From positions 186,001 to 250,000 of the forward strand of contig NZ_JASXSZ010000002.1 of NCBI RefSeq assembly GCF_030315975.1: DNA of 64,000 bases, read 5' to 3'. Positions 59,688 through 64,000 of the stretch are shown one piece after another (positions within the stretch are counted from its first letter, which is position 1; each line of letters begins with the position of its first letter). This DNA is from Microbacterium candidum (GTDB lineage Bacteria; Actinomycetota; Actinomycetes; Actinomycetales; Microbacteriaceae). A model generated the notes under the pieces. It was given only the letters and a program-made list of their open reading frames with translations. It did not search any database and was not told where the DNA came from. The translations under genes were made by a program, and so were the position numbers.

Positions 59688-60956
59688 GTGTTCGCATCTC
59701 TTCGCATTCCCGGCGCCGTGCGCGCCTTCATCCCCGCACTGATCGGCCGATCTGCCCTCGCGATGGCCGGCCTCGCCGTCCTCCTCGCCGTCCAGGAGAG
59801 CACCGGCTCCTTCACGCTCGCCGGCCTCGCCTCCGCGGCCTTCGGCCTCGCCAATGTCATCGCCGCTCCCTGGCGCGCGCGAGCCGTCGACCGCTGGGGT
59901 CAGCCCCGTGCCCTCGCCCTGCTCGCTGTCGTGCAGTCGGCCGGCTTCGCGGGGCTCGGCATCGTCGCATCGATCCCCGGTGCGGCGATGGCGTGGTTCG
60001 TCGCGCTGTCGATCGTCGTCGGCGTCTCGGCCCCTCCGCTCGGAGCAGCCATGCGTGTCGTGTGGAGCTCTCTCACCGACGCGGGCCCGCAGCGCGAGAA
60101 GGCGTTCAGCCTCGACGCGGTGGCCGAGGAACTGCTCTTCGTGGCGGGCCCCGTGGCGGTCACGGCGATCATCGTCGCCTCGTCCCCGAGCGTCGGGCTG
60201 TTCGACACGGCGGCAGTGGTGCTCATCGGGACAGCAGGCCTGATCACGAGCCGCGCATCGGCCGCCATGACCGGTACTCCTCCGGTGGCACGCGAGCGCG
60301 GGTCCCGCCCACTCGCCACGCCGGGCTTCCTGCGCGTCCTCGTCGTCCTCACCTCCGTCGGGGCGGTGCTCGGCGTGGTCGAGATCGCTGCACCGGCTCT
60401 CGCGGCCGAGCAGGACGCCGTGCCCGCGGCGGGCTGGCTGCTCGCTGCATTCGCGGCCGGCAGTGCCGCGGGCGGCCTCGTCTACGGGCACGTGCGCTGG
60501 CGGATCTCGCTCGGCGTACGGCTCGTGGTGCTGTGCCTCGGGATCGGCGCCACGGCGATCGCGGTGTCGGCGCTCGGCACCCTGCCGCTGTTCGCGGCGG
60601 GGCTCGTCGTGCTCGGCGCGTTCCTCGCACCGTCGCTGATCACGGGCTACCTCGTGGCGGACACGGTGGTCGCTCCGCACGCCCAGACCGAGGCATCCAG
60701 CTGGATCAACACGTCGGTCAATCTGGGCGCGTCGGCCGCGTCGGCCCTCGCCGGCGCGGCGATCGACGCGGCGGGCGCCGGCGTCGCCCTGCTGGTCGCC
60801 GGCGTCATCGCGGTGGCCGCGGCGTCGGTCGTCCCCGTGCGCCGGCTGCGGCTCGCGGGCACCGCCCCGGCGGGCGACGCCGGTGACGGAGACACCGCAG
60901 GCGGGGGATCCGCCTCGGTTCTCGAAGACCTCGAGGGCACGCCGGGCGGTGCGTAA
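59688..60956 (+). CDS. MFS transporter
   Basis: A 422-residue major facilitator protein with about twelve predicted helices. The loop after helix 2 reads PWRARAVDRWGQPRAL, like the family's GxxxDRxGRR motif. The second half has GGLVYGHVRW. The C-terminus is a 40-residue Gly/Asp-rich tail. Probably a proton-coupled efflux pump; the substrate is unknown. The GTG at 59688 has GGAG 7 bp upstream. The 124-nt leader with an upstream ORF and alternative hairpins suggests regulated translation. Confidence 0.88.
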   Translation: MFASLRIPGAVRAFIPALIGRSALAMAGLAVLLAVQESTGSFTLAGLASAAFGLANVIAAPWRARAVDRWGQPRALALLAVVQSAGFAGLGIVASIPGAAMAWFVALSIVVGVSAPPLGAAMRVVWSSLTDAGPQREKAFSLDAVAEELLFVAGPVAVTAIIVASSPSVGLFDTAAVVLIGTAGLITSRASAAMTGTPPVARERGSRPLATPGFLRVLVVLTSVGAVLGVVEIAAPALAAEQDAVPAAGWLLAAFAAGSAAGGLVYGHVRWRISLGVRLVVLCLGIGATAIAVSALGTLPLFAAGLVVLGAFLAPSLITGYLVADTVVAPHAQTEASSWINTSVNLGASAASALAGAAIDAAGAGVALLVAGVIAVAAASVVPVRRLRLAGTAPAGDAGDGDTAGGGSASVLEDLEGTPGGA

Positions 60957-61044
60957 CCGCGCCGCCCGGCGTGCCCGCACGGCGGGGCGCGCGACGCACG
61001 GCAGACTGGAGGAGGCACCGGCCTGCGGAAGAGGGAGTGAGACG

Positions 61045-61572
61045 GTGAATCTGATCAACGGCTACGACCCCGACACGCTGCGCGAGGTCGTCGACCCGAG
61101 CGCCTGCACGGAGCGTCTCGACGATCTGGGCGTGCTGCGCAGCCTTCCGGCGCTCCTCGAGCGCGTGTGGCTGCTGAAGGTCCTCGGCGATCTCGACGAG
61201 GCGCTCGAGGTGTCCGAGCAGTCGGTGCGCGTCGCGCGCATGGCCGGCACCCGCAAAGACCTCCTTCGGGCGCGCATCCTGCACGCGTCGGTCCAGCAGT
61301 ACCGCGGTCAATACGCAGTGGCGGAGCAGGAGCTCCTGACGTGCGCGGAGGAGGCGGAAGGCCAGGAGTGGTGGGCAGTCGCCGCATTCGCGCAGCAGCA
61401 CCTGGGCCGCGCGTACTTCGAGACCGAGGACTACAGCGACGCCCGCACCGCGTTCAAGCGCGCCCTCTTCCTCCGCCAGCAGGCGGGCACCCCGGATGAC
61501 CAGCTCGAGTCGACGCTGCTCGCGATCGACGCCGCCGACCGGCGGCGCGTCGAAGCCAGTGTGGCGAGCTGA
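61045..61572 (+). CDS. TPR-like helical repeat protein
   Basis: A 175-residue protein made of helical pairs resembling tetratricopeptide repeats (RVWLLKVLGDLDEALEVSEQ, AAFAQQHLGRAYFETEDYSDA). Usually such proteins mediate protein contacts. No other domain is present and it has no signal peptide. The GTG at 61045 has GGGAG about 8 bp upstream. It lies 88 bp after the MFS gene and may be co-transcribed with it. Function unknown. Confidence 0.78.
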   Translation: MNLINGYDPDTLREVVDPSACTERLDDLGVLRSLPALLERVWLLKVLGDLDEALEVSEQSVRVARMAGTRKDLLRARILHASVQQYRGQYAVAEQELLTCAEEAEGQEWWAVAAFAQQHLGRAYFETEDYSDARTAFKRALFLRQQAGTPDDQLESTLLAIDAADRRRVEASVAS

Positions 61573-61589
61573 GTGTCGTAGGTACGTTC

Positions 61590-61595
61590 TAATCT
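61590..61595 (+). promoter_or_regulatory. -10 box for leaderless SprT-like gene
   Basis: TAATCT, then 7 nt, then the ATG at 61603. No Shine-Dalgarno sequence is visible, so a leaderless transcript is likely. Confidence 0.5.
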
Positions 61596-61602
61596 GACGG
61601 GC

Positions 61603-62091
61603 ATGTCGGAACTCGCCTCCGTGAGGGCCTCAGCGGAATCCCTCATCACCCGGTATCTGGATTCGTCGTGGTCGTTCGCGTTCGACAATGCGAAACGTCG
61701 CGCGGGCCTATGCGATTACCGCGCGAAGCGCATCAGCGTCTCGCGCTACCTCGCCGCACGGTACGACGACGAGACGAACCGGCAGACGCTCCTGCACGAG
61801 GTGGCGCACGCCATCGCCGGCCCGAAGGCCGCGCACGGGGCGACATGGAAGCGCACCGCGCGGTCGCTCGGCTACCTCGGCGGGACGACCCACAACGGAG
61901 AGACCGCGACCGAGCTCGCTCCCTGGGTGGGGGTGTGCCCCGCGGGCCACATCGCCTACCGGCACCGCAAGCCGACTCGGGCGGCATCGTGCGTGAAATG
62001 CGCTCCGCGCTTCGACGAGCACCACCTCTTCGAATGGTCGCGGCGCGAGATCACCGCATCCACCCGACTCGCCGCGATGACCCCGCGCTAG
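61603..62091 (+). CDS. SprT-like zinc metalloprotease-fold protein
   Basis: A 162-residue SprT-like protein. HEVAH (65-69) gives two zinc-binding His and the catalytic Glu; His78 in AAHGATWKR is the likely third ligand. A C-terminal zinc-ribbon-like region has VGVCPAGH and CVKC. Members include Spartan-type proteases of DNA-protein crosslinks, but bacterial SprT functions are poorly known. The start at 61603 fits a leaderless transcript. Confidence 0.88.
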   Translation: MSELASVRASAESLITRYLDSSWSFAFDNAKRRAGLCDYRAKRISVSRYLAARYDDETNRQTLLHEVAHAIAGPKAAHGATWKRTARSLGYLGGTTHNGETATELAPWVGVCPAGHIAYRHRKPTRAASCVKCAPRFDEHHLFEWSRREITASTRLAAMTPR

Positions 62092-62181
62092 AACTGCGGC
62101 GCGCGCGGGCGTATCTTTTGCCTTGCCGCACCCTCTATGGATGCAGCGAGCGCGACTGGGGAAGCGCGAAAGGGGTCCGGC

Positions 62182-62322
62182 ATGGAACCGATCGTCAACG
62201 TCGACACCGAAGAGCTCGACGAGATGGAGCTCGATCCGTGGCGGGCGATGCCGCTGCATCACGGCGACCATCCCGCCGCCGACATCCGCGGGCACATCGG
62301 GCCCGACACGCCGGCACGCTGA
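62182..62322 (+). CDS. Small acidic protein, 46 residues, unknown
   Basis: MEPIVNVDTEELDEMELDPW and a His-rich middle (MPLHHGDHPAADIRGH). The ATG at 62182 has AAAGGGG 6 bp upstream, a strong ribosome-binding site, which supports translation. It precedes the acyl-CoA ligase by 64 bp in the same direction. It has no signal peptide. Possibly a small regulatory or structural peptide; nothing identifies it. A 12-bp direct repeat (GCCGGCACGCTG, 62310-62321 and 62325-62336) spans its end. Confidence 0.5.
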   Translation: MEPIVNVDTEELDEMELDPWRAMPLHHGDHPAADIRGHIGPDTPAR

Positions 62323-62386
62323 CCGCCGGCACGCTGGCCGGCGATCTGCGCGGTCCGTCAACACACCGAGGGACTGGGGGTCCGTC

Positions 62387-63982
62387 GTGTTCACAAGCCT
62401 GCTGCCCGACGTCGAGATTCCGGATGTCGGCATCCATGAGTTCCTGTTCGGCTCTCTCCGCGAGGAAGACCTGGCGCGTCCCGCCGTCATCGATCCGAAG
62501 ACCGGTGCCGAGACGACATACGGTGCACTGTCCGCCCAGATCGATGCGCTCGCCGGGGCGCTGGCCGCGCGAGATGTCGGGGTCGGAACCGTCGTCGCGC
62601 TCTTGTGTCCGAACATCCCGGTCTACCTCACGGCGCTCTACGGCGTCCTCCGCACGGGCGCGACCGTGACCACGGTCAACAGCCTGTCCACGGCGGACGA
62701 GATCGAAGTCCAGCTGCGGGATGCGGGCGTGACGTGGGCGGTGACCATCTCCCCGCTCCTCGCCCCGATCGCCGAGGCGGCCTCCCGGGTCGGGATCGCC
62801 GACGACCGACTCATCGTCATCGACGGCGCTCCCGGGCACCCCGATCTGCTCTCGCTCCTGAGCGAGAAGCGTGCGGCGCCGGACGTCGCGTTCGACCCGG
62901 CGACGCATGTCGCGCTGCTCCCGTACTCGTCCGGGACATCCGGCACGCCGAAAGGCGTCATGCTGAGCGACCGCAACCTCATCGCGAACATCCTGCAGAT
63001 GAAGACCGTCACCGACGTGCGGCCGGAGAATCGCGTCCACGCCCTGATGCCCTTCTTCCACGCCTACGGGCTCTGCGTGATCCTGGGGGTCCCGCTCATC
63101 GGACGCGCCGCCCTCGTCCCCATGGCGCGTTTCGACTTCATCGAGTTCCTCGGCGACGTGGAGCGCACGCGATGCTCGCACCTGTTCATCGCGCCGCCGA
63201 TCGTCGTCGCGCTCGCGAAGCACCCCGCGGTGGCCGAGTTCGACCTGGCGTCCGTCGAGGTCGTGTACTCGGGAGCGGCTCCCCTCGACGGCGGCACGAT
63301 GCAGGCCGCATCCGATCGGGTGGGCGCTCCGGTGCTGCAGGGATTCGGGATGACGGAGCTCAGCCCGGCCGGATTCCTGCCCGTCCTCGGCCGGCCCGAC
63401 ATCCCGCTCGGATCCGTCGGGCTCCTCGTGCCGAACGACACGTGCCGCATCGTCGACATCGCGAGCGGCGAAGAGATCGCGGATTTCGGCGCGGACGGCT
63501 GGACGGAGCCGGGAGAACTGTGGATCGCGGGGCCGAACGTCATGCTCGGCTACCTCGGGAACCTCGAGGCGACGGATGCCACGATCGACGCCGACGGCTT
63601 CCTCCACACGGGCGACGTCGGGCGGGCGCACCGCGACGGCTACTTCGAGATCGTCGACCGCGTCAAGGAGCTCATCAAGTACCACGGCCACCAGGTCGCC
63701 CCGGCCGAGCTCGAGGCGCTCCTGCTCAGCAATCCGCAGATCGCGGACGCCGCCGTCATCGGTGTGAAGGATGCCGACGGCGAGGAGATCCCGAAGGCGT
63801 TCGTGGTCCCGCTCCCGGGTGCGACCCTGACTGCGGACGAGGTCATGGAGTACGTCGCCGAGCGCGTCGAGCCGCACAAGAAGGTGCGCCTCGTCGAGTT
63901 CGTGGACGCGATCCCGAAGTCGGCTGCCGGCAAGATCCTCCGCCGCCGATTGCGCGATCGCGAGGCCCTCGCCCGTCAGTGA
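62387..63982 (+). CDS. AMP-dependent acyl-CoA ligase (4-coumarate/fatty acid type)
   Basis: A 531-residue adenylate-forming enzyme that converts a carboxylic acid to its acyl-CoA through an acyl-AMP. The P-loop is YSSGTSGTPKG, followed by GFGMTELSPAG, GFLHTGDVGRAHRDGYFEI and the C-terminal catalytic lysine in PKSAAGKILRR. All core motifs are intact. It is most like the 4-coumarate-CoA ligase group, but many of these act on fatty acids, so the substrate is open. The GTG at 62387 has GGGGG about 7 bp upstream. Confidence 0.9.
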   Translation: MFTSLLPDVEIPDVGIHEFLFGSLREEDLARPAVIDPKTGAETTYGALSAQIDALAGALAARDVGVGTVVALLCPNIPVYLTALYGVLRTGATVTTVNSLSTADEIEVQLRDAGVTWAVTISPLLAPIAEAASRVGIADDRLIVIDGAPGHPDLLSLLSEKRAAPDVAFDPATHVALLPYSSGTSGTPKGVMLSDRNLIANILQMKTVTDVRPENRVHALMPFFHAYGLCVILGVPLIGRAALVPMARFDFIEFLGDVERTRCSHLFIAPPIVVALAKHPAVAEFDLASVEVVYSGAAPLDGGTMQAASDRVGAPVLQGFGMTELSPAGFLPVLGRPDIPLGSVGLLVPNDTCRIVDIASGEEIADFGADGWTEPGELWIAGPNVMLGYLGNLEATDATIDADGFLHTGDVGRAHRDGYFEIVDRVKELIKYHGHQVAPAELEALLLSNPQIADAAVIGVKDADGEEIPKAFVVPLPGATLTADEVMEYVAERVEPHKKVRLVEFVDAIPKSAAGKILRRRLRDREALARQ

Positions 63983-64000
63983 CGGCCGATGGCCGACACC

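Overview
The window is GC-rich chromosomal DNA from a high-GC Gram-positive bacterium, most likely Microbacteriaceae and close to Microbacterium. This is inferred from codon use, the frequent GTG starts, the LAxTG wall-anchoring signals, the kinase/FHA/MoxR/DUF58 locus and the interspersed REP-like palindromes. I saw no phage, transposase, CRISPR array, tRNA or rRNA.

Layout. 1-3836 (minus strand) is the 5' part of the S10 operon: rpsJ-rplC-rplD-rplW-rplB-rpsS-rplV-rpsC, with rpsC running off the left edge. 4350-7540 holds two minus-strand envelope genes, a LATTG wall protein and a DUF4012 protein. 7661-12069 is the str operon, rpsL-rpsG-fusA-tuf. 12359-25765 is one long minus-strand locus in transcription order: Ser/Thr kinase, a 1994-residue Ig/Fn3-type surface protein, MoxR ATPase, DUF58 protein, a transglutaminase-like protein that has lost two of its three catalytic residues, and a membrane-FHA protein. 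Several of these genes overlap by 4 bp. 25910-29655 carries small unknown membrane, secreted and zinc-motif genes. 29823-37240 is rpoB-rpoC. The usual rpoBC-str-S10 super-cluster therefore keeps its order but is interrupted by two blocks of envelope genes.

37480-39891 is a NarL-type two-component system with a membrane protein. 40087-42873 has two small related genes and a LAQTG wall protein. 43115-46132 has a large ATP-binding LuxR regulator and a group I truncated haemoglobin. 46249-48731 is 5-oxoprolinase (pxpA and a fused pxpBC). 48868-51857 is a spermidine-synthase-like protein and a DrrAB-type ABC exporter. 51859-59473 holds an SARP/AfsR-type regulator, a vanadium-haloperoxidase-like secreted protein and a second large LuxR regulator. 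59564-63982 has an MFS transporter with a complex leader, a TPR protein, an SprT-like protein, a 46-residue peptide gene and an acyl-CoA ligase.

The strongest novel signals are: (1) four TRCTCA boxes spaced 20-22 bp between the LAQTG gene and the LuxR gene, with the same motif as a palindrome before the globin, suggesting a small regulon; (2) an upstream ORF plus overlapping hairpins that could hide the ribosome-binding site of the MFS gene, an attenuator-like layout; (3) the Cys-to-Asp and His-to-Ser changes in the transglutaminase-like protein; (4) a promoter block shared by the S10 and str operons; (5) many apparently leaderless genes with a TAnnnT box 6-7 nt before the start codon; and (6) REP-like repeats that have entered and expanded within coding sequences.
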